From the NCBI GenBank assembly GCA_025774555.1, contig JALGVT010000001.1:62001-126000 (forward strand): a DNA stretch of 64,000 bases, given 5' to 3'. A model generated the notes under the pieces. The model was given only the letters and a program-made list of their open reading frames with translations, did no database searches and had not been told where the DNA came from. Source of the stretch: a candidate division LCP-89 bacterium. GTDB lineage: Bacteria > Electryoneota > B3-LCP. Shown here one piece after another: positions 53,140 through 61,888 of the stretch. A program made the position numbers and the translations under genes. Every line of letters starts with the position of its first letter. Positions within the stretch are counted from its first letter, which is position 1.

Positions 53140-53589
53140 CTACTTACTTTCAGTTATAGCGCTTTTAACCGCCTCGATTACCGTGGCTGATAAGAACGGT
53201 TTCTTGATAATGAGTTTCGCTCCACCAACCAGGGCTTCCTGCGCCTGTTTCTTATAAGGAGCGCCAGTGATGACGATAATTTTGGATTCTGGCTTGCGCT
53301 TTATTATCTCGCGAGTCGCCTCAATACCTGTCATACGCGGCATCAGAATATCCATGATAATCGCATCGTAATGAGTGTCCGATGCCAGCATAACACCCTG
53401 ATATCCATCATAGGCTACGTCAACCTCCCAACCTTCTAATTTGAATAGCTCGGAAAGGAAATCGCAAATATGTTCCTCGTCGTCAACAATCAGTATCCGA
53501 GGAGCCAGCTCCCCCTCTGCTGAACCCTTCTGGTCAGCTTCGGCTTGATCATTCTTTTGTGATAATCGGCTGGCTGGATATCCTGTCAT
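53140..53589 (-). CDS. Single-domain response regulator
   Basis: About 149 residues from ATG 53589, which follows AAGGTG; a longer frame to 53649 lacks this support. The first 30 residues are polar and Gln/Glu-rich. The receiver domain follows with the acidic pair in ILIVDDEEH, the phosphoacceptor in IIMDILMPRMTG, the T in VITGAPYKKQ and K in IKKPF. There is no output domain, so it acts by protein contact or as a phosphate relay. No kinase gene is adjacent. It forms a single-gene unit with a terminator. Confidence 0.88.
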   Translation of the reverse strand: MTGYPASRLSQKNDQAEADQKGSAEGELAPRILIVDDEEHICDFLSELFKLEGWEVDVAYDGYQGVMLASDTHYDAIIMDILMPRMTGIEATREIIKRKPESKIIVITGAPYKKQAQEALVGGAKLIIKKPFLSATVIEAVKSAITESK

Positions 53590-53775
53590 AGAATTCACCT
53601 TTTTTATTTCGAAAAAAGCTGTATTCCCGTATCTAATAAAACTTGACAAAGTTACGAAATATAATTAGTAAAATCAATGAATATACAGGATATTTTCACA
53701 TAAATATTTACTGTATTAACAGTATGGCTTTAAAAAACATAATGTAACGATCAAATAGGCAACTATTTCCCCTTT

Positions 53776-56517
53776 TTAGTCAAAGCTGACCGTGATCCGC
53801 TGATCTAGTTCAATATCGTAAAGCAGTCTTTTCTCTCCGGATAAAAAGATTATCTCCATATCTACGTTCTCAGGATTATCACCTAATCCGAAATATACTA
53901 TGCGCGAATGCTGTGAAGTTGTGCCCTTACCGCCAGCAAGTTCTCTGGTTTGAATCTCATCACCACGTTTTAAGACAACTTTTGTGCCATATCCACTGCC
54001 GGGTATATGCAAATTTAACTCCAACCAGTGCGCATCTGTTCCTCTGTTACGATAAAGCCGCACGCCATCCCTTGATCCGACAACTAAATCCAGAAAACCG
54101 TCATTATCAAAATCGCTGAATGCGCAGCCCCACGAATTGGATACCCGAACGCCTGACAGAAACGTAACATCCTTGAATTTTCGCTCTTTCAAATCGTTTA
54201 AATAGAGAAAAGATCGGCAGTTCGGATAAATAGACGTGAGATAAAGGTCAAGATCACCATCGGCGTCCACATCGCCCCACGCGGGATCGGAATGCGTTTC
54301 CTCATATTTTATACCCCAATCACGGCGTACCTCGGCGAACACCCCCTCCTCTTTCAATCGATTCTCATACAGACAGGTTTTATTTGAAAATTCGATATAC
54401 CTCGGATGCGCCAGATTGGCGGTAATCAGGTCCATATCTCCATCATTGTCGAAATCACCCCATTCCGAACCGATGGTATGCCCCCAATACCCCTCACTCT
54501 CAAAACCGGCTACGCCGTGATAACATGCTCTGTTATCAACGGTCAGATCGTCCCCGCTCACCCAGAGCAGGTTTTCCTGCAACCGGTAGTTCGATACGTA
54601 AATATCCTGATCACCATCCTGATCGAAATCACCCCAGTTCACTCCGCGCCCGCATAAATGTATGCCAAAAGGAGGCTGAAAACCGGCTTCAGGTTTGAAC
54701 GGTTGCAGCCTGAAACCTAAGGGTGATACTGGATCGCTTTTATTGATGTAAAGATAATCTTCGGTGCCTTGAGCCCGCGATTTACCCGGAACTTCATAAT
54801 TCGCAACGTACAAATCCGGTCTGCCGTCACCCTGCAAATCCCCCCACGCCGCTCCTTCACTGGGAAATCCGTCGCGCGCCATACCGCATTTTTCAGTAAC
54901 GTCGCGCAAATGCGGATTGCCCTCGCCGTCAATTTCGCTGTTTATATAAAGCCGATCTCTGCCGCCCTCACCGCCGCTGCCGGCGCAGAACAGATCGATA
55001 TCCCCATCGAGATCGACGTCAGCCCATACACCACCGCGGATACCTTCCCCGTCTATGCCGCACTTTGAAGTTATTTCAAAGAATTGCTCACCAGCGCGAT
55101 TGATAAACAGCCGTTTTCCATCCAAAAGAAGATCGTCGTAACCATCACTGTTTACGTCGCCCCAGGCAACGCGGCTGGCGCTCACGCCCCCCAATCCGAG
55201 TTGACCCGTGACCTCATTAAAAACGGGACCTGTGTAGTTGTTTCTCGAGCGGGCAAAACTGACCATATCTTCCGATGAGTCTTCGATATGCTCACTGTAT
55301 ATTCGCTTAGCCGCAGAATCGGCTTTTCCCGTCCATAATCCCCGGGAATCCCCCTGTATCAAAGCCTGAATATAAAAATCGAAGGCTTCAAGCCAGTTCT
55401 CGTTCTCTTCTTCGATAACGCCGAAATAATAATCGAAAGAAGCGGTTGTGCCCATATCATCGACGCCGTAACCACAGTGATTTTTCCCGTCGAGCAGCCA
55501 GAGCCGCGCCTCGGCATTTCGATTCAGCTCGATGAGTACTCTGGCTATGTTCAACCGGGTTCGCGCATACAACGACTTCCCTTCCATGATCCGTTGAGTC
55601 AGATGTTTCAACGGCTTCCCGCGCCAACTACGGCAGTTGTCCACCGCCATTCGCGCCAGTGGCAGAAGGCTGTCGGCAGGGCAGTTTTCTGCAAGGAGAT
55701 GGTGAACTACTCTTTCATATGGCAGCGGATTTGCCGGTTCCTCCACCATCCACTCTTCCAGCGCTTTTTTGAGGTTTTGAACGTCATTCTCCTTATCTAA
55801 GGCAGATATAAGATATCGCCATGCTGTTTCACGAAAGTCAGTAACGGAATAGACGTCTAAAAACTGCCGGATGTATTCTATTTTCTTCTGGTTCTGCCGC
55901 CAGATTGGATATATTCCTTCATAGAACAAATCAGACAGCACACGGTAGCTTGCGGGAGAATTCGGGAAATTCTTAAGCAGTCTCTGTCGGATTTCAGCAG
56001 TAAGGAGGCTGTCTTCCAGTAGAACAGCGCCATCATGAGCCGTGCTCAATGTTTCCCAGTCCCAGGGATAGCTTTTCAGGAATCCGGCGATTTCACGTCT
56101 TACTGCTCTCTTCCCTGCCCTTTCAAGCAGGGAATCTCCGTTCGATGCTTCGATAATCGAATACCATCTTTTATAAAACGATTTCCGGCGTTGTGGATCA
56201 ATAATCCTGACTGCGTCGAACCAGTTCATCGCCTCAACCCAGCGCCTTGACTGGAAGTAAGTTTCTGCCACCTCATAGGTCGCTTCATGATTCAAGGCGT
56301 CGATTTCAAGCGCCCGGTTGAAACGCTCTATTGCGTCATCGAACAAACGGCGCATGCGCAGCGCTCTGCCCTCGTCCAAGATCGTTTGCAGATTGTCATC
56401 CTGCCCGGGCATGATCCCGATAAGCGACACATGGGGATAAACCAGCAATCCCACTAAAGCCGCCAGGAGCGTCGGAATCATGATGTAAAATAACTTACTG
56501 TGGAAATTGGATTTCAT
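53776..56517 (-). CDS. Membrane-anchored TPR, FG-GAP/VCBS and ASPIC/UnbV protein
   Basis: 913 residues. An N-terminal helix ([25 protein letters not shown]) may anchor or export it. TPR-like repeats cover about 45-440 ([32 protein letters not shown]). About ten FG-GAP/VCBS units follow ([108 protein letters not shown]). The C terminus is the ASPIC/UnbV domain ([23 protein letters not shown]). It lacks the C-terminal sorting domain of the other FG-GAP proteins here. Likely periplasmic or surface; function unknown. Its ATG overlaps the Nudix gene stop. Confidence 0.88.
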   Translation of the reverse strand: MKSNFHSKLFYIMIPTLLAALVGLLVYPHVSLIGIMPGQDDNLQTILDEGRALRMRRLFDDAIERFNRALEIDALNHEATYEVAETYFQSRRWVEAMNWFDAVRIIDPQRRKSFYKRWYSIIEASNGDSLLERAGKRAVRREIAGFLKSYPWDWETLSTAHDGAVLLEDSLLTAEIRQRLLKNFPNSPASYRVLSDLFYEGIYPIWRQNQKKIEYIRQFLDVYSVTDFRETAWRYLISALDKENDVQNLKKALEEWMVEEPANPLPYERVVHHLLAENCPADSLLPLARMAVDNCRSWRGKPLKHLTQRIMEGKSLYARTRLNIARVLIELNRNAEARLWLLDGKNHCGYGVDDMGTTASFDYYFGVIEEENENWLEAFDFYIQALIQGDSRGLWTGKADSAAKRIYSEHIEDSSEDMVSFARSRNNYTGPVFNEVTGQLGLGGVSASRVAWGDVNSDGYDDLLLDGKRLFINRAGEQFFEITSKCGIDGEGIRGGVWADVDLDGDIDLFCAGSGGEGGRDRLYINSEIDGEGNPHLRDVTEKCGMARDGFPSEGAAWGDLQGDGRPDLYVANYEVPGKSRAQGTEDYLYINKSDPVSPLGFRLQPFKPEAGFQPPFGIHLCGRGVNWGDFDQDGDQDIYVSNYRLQENLLWVSGDDLTVDNRACYHGVAGFESEGYWGHTIGSEWGDFDNDGDMDLITANLAHPRYIEFSNKTCLYENRLKEEGVFAEVRRDWGIKYEETHSDPAWGDVDADGDLDLYLTSIYPNCRSFLYLNDLKERKFKDVTFLSGVRVSNSWGCAFSDFDNDGFLDLVVGSRDGVRLYRNRGTDAHWLELNLHIPGSGYGTKVVLKRGDEIQTRELAGGKGTTSQHSRIVYFGLGDNPENVDMEIIFLSGEKRLLYDIELDQRITVSFD

Positions 56518-56966
56518 CGCTTAACTTTAGCTTTTTTACTTTCAAAATAGTCGCTCAATATGTCTGCGTGATCGAATGCGAGATCATCAGGCAGATCTTC
56601 CGCTGTATAGACGCCGATCTCCACAGCATCGTCGGCAGCCTTCGGCACACCTTCGCCGTTGGCTATAAAGACGGTGCTGATAGTATGAACCCGCTCGTCC
56701 CGCCGGGGATCCGAATACACATGGAACTGCCGCAAATTTGAAACATCAAGACAGGTCTCTTCTTTTGCCTCCCTGACAGCGGCAACTTCAACCATTTCGC
56801 CATAGTCAACAAATCCACCGGGAATCGCCCAGCCGTAAGGAGGATTTTTCCGTTTAATTAAGATGATACCGTCAACCATTTCTATAATGACGTCCACTAC
56901 AGGTTTCGGGTTGTCCCATATATCGATCCTCCTGGAACAATGAGGGCAGGTAATTGATTTTTTCAT
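56514..56966 (-). CDS. Nudix hydrolase with N-terminal zinc-ribbon-like motif
   Basis: 150 residues. The N-terminal CPHCSRR is half of a zinc-ribbon-like motif. The Nudix box runs [22 protein letters not shown], with the catalytic REAKEE helix intact and the final position Cys-Leu instead of the usual Gly. [25 protein letters not shown] resembles ADP-ribose/NADH pyrophosphatase-like members. The substrate is probably a nucleoside diphosphate derivative. It overlaps the large TPR/FG-GAP gene by 4 nt, an unexpected pairing. Confidence 0.9.
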   Translation of the reverse strand: MKKSITCPHCSRRIDIWDNPKPVVDVIIEMVDGIILIKRKNPPYGWAIPGGFVDYGEMVEVAAVREAKEETCLDVSNLRQFHVYSDPRRDERVHTISTVFIANGEGVPKAADDAVEIGVYTAEDLPDDLAFDHADILSDYFESKKAKVKR

Positions 56967-56981
56967 CTGTTTATTATAAAC

Positions 56982-57031
56982 TTGAGACTGTTGAAAAACG
57001 TTATAATGAGTATCTAACTGTCACTCCCGCG
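56982..57031 (-). repeat. Second copy of the TGTCATTCCCG element end
   Basis: Read on the minus strand this 50-bp stretch matches 19486-19534 almost base for base (GCGGGAGTGACAGTT, then CATTATAA, then TTTTTCAACAGTCTCAA). Only this end is present here; the other half is replaced by hairpin sequence at 57062-57126. Confidence 0.75.
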
Positions 57032-57060
57032 AAGGCTGGTCCGAGAATGTAAATTCGCGT

Positions 57061-57126
57061 GCCGTCGCACGCCCTCGTGCGACGGAAAAACAAGTACTTA
57101 GCTGTCAGACGAGGGCGTCTGACAGC
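57061..57126. repeat. Twin perfect hairpins with complementary loops
   Basis: Hairpin 1: CCGTCGCACG (57062-57071), loop CCCT, CGTGCGACGG (57076-57085). Hairpin 2: GCTGTCAGACG (57101-57111), loop AGGG, CGTCTGACAGC (57116-57126). Stems are perfect (10 and 11 bp). The loops are reverse complements of each other. A 15-nt spacer separates them. They lie between a repeat end and the promoter at 57277; no gene is present. The rest of this 389-bp gap shows nothing else. Confidence 0.85.
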
Positions 57127-57276
57127 ACGGTTTACAGTATAAATTCGCCAAATTCTAAGAAAGATATACGAAATTCTCATCTTTCCAACTATTTTCTTCT
57201 ATTATCACTGAAATGGTGAAATTTAATGAATTATTGCAGAAATGACAAAAAAACTGCTAATAGCGTAAAATATTCC

Positions 57277-57305
57277 TTGACATTTTATAAATAAATCGTT
57301 ATAAT
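57277..57305 (+). promoter_or_regulatory. Consensus sigma-70 promoter of the interrupted secreted-protein gene
   Basis: TTGACA (57277-57282) and TATAAT (57300-57305) both match the consensus exactly and are 17 bp apart. The ATG at 57356 follows about 45 bp later, after a GGAGG ribosome-binding site at 57345-57349. This is the best promoter match in the window. Confidence 0.75.
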
Positions 57306-57355
57306 AAAAGACAGCCCTTTAACAACTGGTGTCTGGACATCATCGGAGGCTTATC

Positions 57356-58990
57356 ATGAGAAAAAGAAAGTACTCGCAATTACTTATGTTTGCGCTTGCC
57401 CTGCTGTTCTTTTCCTGGGTGGTTCTCCCACAGCCGGCTCTGGCAGTCTGGCATGTCCTGCTCAATGAACGCTTCGATGACGAACCGCCTGACTGGCCCT
57501 GGGGAAACTGGGAACTCTATCCTGATCTGCAGTGGAGTGGCGGTTGAGGCGGCGGTCCACCCTACGTGTGGGGAGTTCAGGACTATATCTTCAAAGTCAA
57601 CGGTTTGGACAATCAGAGCATATGGTGCGTTGGTCAGCCGAATACACTGGATCCAGAATTTGATGATTACATTCCCAATACTAATGCCTGGGCGAAATGG
57701 GGTCCTATCGACCTATCCTCTGCGGTTGCTGCCAAAGCCAGTTTCTGGTATTATTGTGAATCTCAACCCTATTCCGATTACGTCCGCTGGGGAGCTTATC
57801 CAACGAATGCCTTCAACATGAACGAGGCGAGGCGTGTTAGCGGAATCATGACGGAATGGATGTACGGATACGTTGATTTCGACAGCCTTGAAGGCGGCGC
57901 GGTCAGTCTGATCGGCGAATCAAACGTTTATCTCCTCTTCCACTTCTACTCCAACGGCGACCTTGAAACTGATCTCGGAGCTTTCATCGACGAAGTGAAC
58001 ATCGCCTGGGATGACGGCTACTACGATTTCGAGGCGCTGGGCATCTCGTTTGCGCTATCCGATTCATCCTGGGCATACGAAGCAGTCATCGGCGATACAA
58101 TGCTGTTCAAACTGGACTGGAAAGCATACGGCAGCGGAGTCACTCCGCCCTTTGACATCACCTGCTATCTCGACGGATCACCCCTCTATACTGAAAGACG
58201 CAGCGTCGATATAGGCGGCAGCCAGATGGTCTGGGAAGAAACCTATACCGATCCCTGGATCGTGTCTTCGGGAACTCATACGGTTGGATGGTATCTCGAT
58301 TCCAGCAGGGAAATCGAAGAATCCGATGAAACGAATAATGACACGCTGCTAACCTTCGAAAGCCAGGCGCCGAACGTGCCACCCTGGATTCACTTCTTCC
58401 ATCCGAACTACGGCGATACTGCCGCTACGGAATTCCTGATTACCTGGGAAGACGAAGACCCGGATGACAACGCCATGATCTCCCTCTACTGGGATTTCGA
58501 CAGCCTCGGCTTTGACGGCTATCCTATATCCGGTGCTTCCTGGATCGAAGAAGACGACACGCTGGACTGCTTCAACTTTAACGTTACGCCCATCAATGAA
58601 GGCGAAGTGTGGGTCTTCGCTTATATGACCGACAACCAGGTGGAAACCTGGCAATACAGCGATGGGCCTCTAATCGTCGATCATGATTGGAATAGCGTGG
58701 ATGAGTGGGACTCTGGCAGATATACGGATCAATTCACGCTGGAGAGCATCTATCCTAATCCCTTCAACAGCGGCACAAAGATCCGCTTTGGTCTCCCTGC
58801 CGCTGAAAACGTGGCGCTGAAAATTTATGATTCGATGGGGCGCATCTGCGCAGAGCCCTTCCAGGGCATACTTTCAGCAGGATACCATGAAATTTCCTGG
58901 ACTCCTGGAGATCTACCTTCTGGTCTCTATATCGTTGAAATCAACGGGGAGGGGACACAGCAGAGAGGCAAACTGCTCTACCTTAAATAA
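57356..58990 (+). pseudogene. Secreted CARDB-like protein with sorting domain, interrupted by one in-frame TGA
   Basis: The frame from ATG 57356 spans 545 codons to TAA 58990 with a single TGA at 57545-57547. Before it: a signal peptide (LLMFALALLFFSWVVLPQPALA) and WHVLLNERFDD...DLQWSGG; after it: GGGPPYVWGVQDYIFKVNGLDNQS. The paralogue at 59318 reads LPWSGSGPPFTWGVQDYLFKVNGLDNQS, so the protein continues straight through. GGA to TGA would explain the stop. Other parts: a jelly-roll-like N-terminal domain, a CARDB-like domain (SGTHTVGWYLDSSREIEESDETNNDTL), an Ig-like segment and the sorting domain (YPNPFNSGTKIRFGL to GKLLYLK). Promoter and ribosome-binding site are intact. A start inside the second part at 57566 has no ribosome-binding site. 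Confidence 0.85.
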
Positions 58991-59025
58991 ACTGAAATAT
59001 CGGCTCAAGATATACCTTCAATTAT

Positions 59026-59187
59026 AAAGGGGCTGTTTTAAAAGGGTCACTCTGAGTGAAACGAAGAGTCTCGAAAGAATCATAAAATTACAATAAATAA
59101 GAGATTCTTTCCCATAGGGACTCCTTCGGAGCGCTGCGCCTTCAGCTTGCTCAGAATGACATTGATCCTTTTGGGACAGCCCCTTTT
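59026..59187. repeat. MITE-like element with GGGGCTGTCCCAAAAGG ends
   Basis: The left end AAAGGGGCTGTTTTAAAAGG and, on the other strand, the right end AAAAGGGGCTGTCCCAAAAGG form terminal inverted repeats of about 24 bp with few mismatches. Both ends then run into TCATTCTGAG/TCACTCTGAG and GAAAGAATC sequences, so the element is palindromic overall. It carries no gene and separates the two long secreted-protein paralogues. Confidence 0.82.
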
Positions 59188-59239
59188 GCTATAATCTCAT
59201 TGGAAACTCTAAAATATTTCAGTAAATTTATAAAACTGC

Positions 59240-59268
59240 TTGACATTCAGGAAAAAACAGGTTATTTT
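59240..59268 (+). promoter_or_regulatory. Sigma-70-type promoter of the second long secreted-protein gene
   Basis: TTGACA (59240-59245) and TATTTT (59263-59268) are 17 bp apart, 50 bp before the ATG at 59318. The paralogue upstream has its own equivalent promoter at 57277-57305. Confidence 0.6.
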
Positions 59269-59317
59269 ATAGTATATTATAATAGCTACGATAATGCCTT
59301 TATATGCGGAGATGATC

Positions 59318-60943
59318 ATGAAAAAGAACGGCGCTTACCCTGCATTTATACTCGGCTTCTTAATACTTATAATCTCAATGGGTATAATTACCCAGCCAGC
59401 AAAGGCTGTCTGGCACGTCCTGTTAAACGAGCGTTTTCATCAGGAACCAATTACCTGGCCCTGGGCGCCCTGGACGATTAATCCAAACCTCCCCTGGTCA
59501 GGCAGCGGCCCACCGTTCACCTGGGGAGTGCAGGATTACCTCTTTAAAGTAAATGGCTTGGACAACCAGAGTCTCTGGTGTGTAGGAAACCCTAACAACC
59601 TGGATCCAGAATTCGACCATTATCCACCGAATACTAACTGCTGGGTAAAATGGGGCCCCATCGATCTGAGTGATGCTGTTGCCGCCCGCGCCTCATTCTG
59701 GTATTACATCGATTCTCAGCCGTATTCAGATTACGTCCGTTGGGGAGCCTATCCGGCAAATGCTTTTAACATGTACGAAATGGACCGCTGCAGCGGACTC
59801 ACACCTGAATGGATGTATAGCTACGTAGATTTCGACAGCCTTGAAGGCGGAACCACCAGTCTGCTCGGCGAACCAAACGTCTATCTCGTATTCCAATTTT
59901 ATTCCAATGGAGATACTGAGGTCGGCATAGGCGCCTTCATCGACGAAGTGAGCATCGCCTGGGACGACGGCTACTACGATTTCGAGGCGCTGGGCATCTC
60001 GTTTGCGCAACCCGATTCATCTTGGACGTACGAAGCAGTCATCGGCGATACAATGCTGTTCAAACTGGACTGGAAAGCCTATGGCAGCGGAGTCACTCCG
60101 CCTTTTGACATCACCTGCTATCTCGACGAAGCGCCTCTCTATACCGAAAGACGCAGTGTCGATATCGGTGGAAGTCAGATGGTCTGGGACGAGACCTATA
60201 CCGATCCCTGGATCGTGACTTCGGGAACTCATACGGTTGGATGGTATCTCGATTCCAGCAGGGAAATCGAAGAATCCGATGAAACGAATAATGACACGCT
60301 GATAACATTCGAAAGCCAGGCGCAGAACGTGCCGCCCTGGATTCACTTCTTTCATCCGACCTACGGAGATACTGCCGCCACGGAATTCCTGATTACCTGG
60401 GAGGACGAGGACCCGGACGACAACGCCATGATCTCCCTCTACTGGGATCTCGACAGCACGGGATTTGACGGCTATCCCATCTCGGGAGCCTCTTATATCT
60501 TAGAAGACGATCTCGCAGACAGTTTTATGTTTGACGTCAGTGGTATCAACGAAGGTGAGGTCTGGGTATTCGCCTACATGACCGATAACCAGGTAGAGAC
60601 CTGGCAGTACAGCGACGGACCACTGATCGTGGACTACGACTGGGTTAATGCCAGTCCGGTAAAATATCCCGGATTTGCTGAAGATTTCACGCTGGAAACC
60701 GTCTATCCTAATCCGTTCAACAGCAGCACGAAGATCCGTTTCGGACTGCCTGCCGCTGGAACCATAGCGCTGAAGATATACGACTCGATGGGACGCCTCT
60801 GCGCAGAACCCTTCCGAGGAACATTATCAGCAGGCTATCATGATATAGCCTGGTCACCCGGTGATCTGCCTTCAGGGCTGTACTTCATTGAACTGGCGGG
60901 TCAGGAGATGAAACTGCGCGCCAAAGCGCTTTACCTGAAATAG
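59318..60943 (+). CDS. Secreted CARDB-like protein with C-terminal sorting domain (intact paralogue)
   Basis: 541 residues from ATG 59318 (GGAG at 59308); upstream in-frame ATGs precede the signal peptide (AFILGFLILIISMGIITQPAKA). The layout is the same as the interrupted gene upstream: N-terminal domain (VWHVLLNERFHQEPITWPWAPW, GVQDYLFKVNGLDNQSLWCVG, ARASFWYYIDSQPYSDYVRWGAYP), an immune-inhibitor-A-like or jelly-roll beta domain, a CARDB-like domain (HTVGWYLDSSREIEESDETNNDTL), an Ig-like segment and the sorting domain YPNPFNSSTKIRFGL to RAKALYLK. No peptidase motif (HExxH) is present. The middle region is nearly identical in DNA to the upstream copy. Function unknown. Confidence 0.87.
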   Translation: MKKNGAYPAFILGFLILIISMGIITQPAKAVWHVLLNERFHQEPITWPWAPWTINPNLPWSGSGPPFTWGVQDYLFKVNGLDNQSLWCVGNPNNLDPEFDHYPPNTNCWVKWGPIDLSDAVAARASFWYYIDSQPYSDYVRWGAYPANAFNMYEMDRCSGLTPEWMYSYVDFDSLEGGTTSLLGEPNVYLVFQFYSNGDTEVGIGAFIDEVSIAWDDGYYDFEALGISFAQPDSSWTYEAVIGDTMLFKLDWKAYGSGVTPPFDITCYLDEAPLYTERRSVDIGGSQMVWDETYTDPWIVTSGTHTVGWYLDSSREIEESDETNNDTLITFESQAQNVPPWIHFFHPTYGDTAATEFLITWEDEDPDDNAMISLYWDLDSTGFDGYPISGASYILEDDLADSFMFDVSGINEGEVWVFAYMTDNQVETWQYSDGPLIVDYDWVNASPVKYPGFAEDFTLETVYPNPFNSSTKIRFGLPAAGTIALKIYDSMGRLCAEPFRGTLSAGYHDIAWSPGDLPSGLYFIELAGQEMKLRAKALYLK

Positions 60944-61019
60944 ATTAGTTAAAAAGCCAATACAGATTTAAATGCAGGATTAGCAAAGACATAAAAAAAG
61001 TAAAAAAACACTATTATTC

Positions 61020-61135
61020 TTGTCATTTTCTTCGTATATTGTATATAGAGAACTGTCATTGAACTTTAATTGTAGTGGTCCGCGTTGAGCATTTAGTTAA
61101 GGTACCTTGACATTCCGGTATAGTTTCAATTTAAT
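61020..61135 (+). promoter_or_regulatory. Candidate promoters and leader of the cold-shock gene
   Basis: Two alternatives are visible. TTGTCA (61020-61025) with TATATA (61042-61047), 16 bp apart, would give a leader of about 100 nt, as is common for cold-shock mRNAs. TTGACA (61107-61112) with TTTAAT (61130-61135), 17 bp apart, would place the start almost on the ribosome-binding site AAAGGAG (61141-61147). The first is preferred. Confidence 0.4.
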
Positions 61136-61155
61136 AGTTTAAAGGAGTAAGAGTA

Positions 61156-61365
61156 ATGTCAGAAGGTACAGTGAAGTGGTTTAACCCTCGTAAGGGTTAC
61201 GGCTTCATCAAAGTTGACGACGAAGATAATGATGTCTTTGTTCACGCAAATGAAGTTACTGGCGCAGGATTCCGCAATGAGTTGTTCGAGAACCAGCGCG
61301 TTGAGTTCGAAATCGGTCAGGGTCAGAAAGGTCCCATGGCTAAGAACGTCAAGGTAATCGGCTAA
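61156..61365 (+). CDS. Cold-shock domain protein (CspA family)
   Basis: 69 residues forming one OB-fold cold-shock domain: GTVKWFNPRKGYGFIKVDD carries RNP1 (KGYGFI), and DVFVHANEV carries RNP2 (VFVH). It binds single-stranded RNA and DNA, acting as an RNA chaperone. A strong AAAGGAG ribosome-binding site precedes the ATG, and a clear terminator follows, so it is a single-gene unit. Confidence 0.97.
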   Translation: MSEGTVKWFNPRKGYGFIKVDDEDNDVFVHANEVTGAGFRNELFENQRVEFEIGQGQKGPMAKNVKVIG

Positions 61366-61387
61366 CTGCCTACAAACACGAAAACTC

Positions 61388-61415
61388 AACCCGCTTCGCA
61401 AGAGGCGGGTTTTTT
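61388..61415 (+). terminator. Intrinsic terminator of the cold-shock gene
   Basis: AACCCGC (61388-61394) pairs with GCGGGTT (61405-61411) around a 10-nt loop, followed by TTTT. It lies 22 bp after the stop codon. Confidence 0.88.
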
Positions 61416-61416
61416 G

Positions 61417-61800
61417 CTCTGTCCCACAGGGACGCCTTCGGTGCGCCGACACGAGGGCGGTTCATGAATCACCTCTGCACTCCGTAGTCGGTGGTCGTCC
61501 CGACCCCCCGACAAAAACAGAAGATCACTGATTGACGCAGATTGTAATGGATTTCGCTGATTTCCTTCGCTGTCATTCCGGCGGAACAGCCGGGGTGGCA
61601 TGCTTCTGGTCCCGACCCGTCGGGAACGAAGCATGTTGTATCTGTTGAATGTGCTGTTGGGTCTCCGCACCCGACAGCTTCTTTTTCTTTATGTCACGTC
61701 TTGGGCTGAAAGTTCTTTGCCCGAGAAATTTCCCAAAGGACTTTAACTGAGTACACCGGACGTTATCCATGCCCCCTGTCCTCCCTCAAACCCTAATCCA
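61417..61800. repeat. Cluster of dispersed palindromic repeats
   Basis: No gene is supported here. 61484-61513 is a relative of palindrome A at 10655-10682 (GTAGTCGG...GGTCGTCCC...CCCCGACA). 61592-61640 matches 12551-12597 (GGGTGGCATGCTTCTGGTCC to GAACGAAGCATGTT). Between them is ATCCGTG/GATTTCGCTGATT-type degenerate text (61530-61560). Minus-strand frames through this region have no protein features. Confidence 0.65.
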
Positions 61801-61810
61801 TAAAATCCCC

Positions 61811-61839
61811 TTGCTTTTTCCTTCACAATTCCCTATATT
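61811..61839 (+). promoter_or_regulatory. Sigma-70-type promoter of the OPT transporter gene
   Basis: TTGCTT (61811-61816) and TATATT (61834-61839) are 17 bp apart, about 50 bp before the TTG start at 61889. Confidence 0.5.
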
Positions 61840-61888
61840 TTACAAATTTATGTCCAGAGGATAGAACTCGTAACTCGCAACTGACAAC

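Noticed and set aside
57356-58990. TGA read as glycine (code 25, as in some candidate phyla)
   Set aside because: Many intact genes in the window end in TGA exactly where homologues end (for example at 20937, 24942, 29931, 51479), so TGA is a stop here.
59312-60943. Immune-inhibitor-A-type metallopeptidase
   Set aside because: The beta-domain layout is reminiscent, but no HExxH zinc motif occurs in either paralogue.
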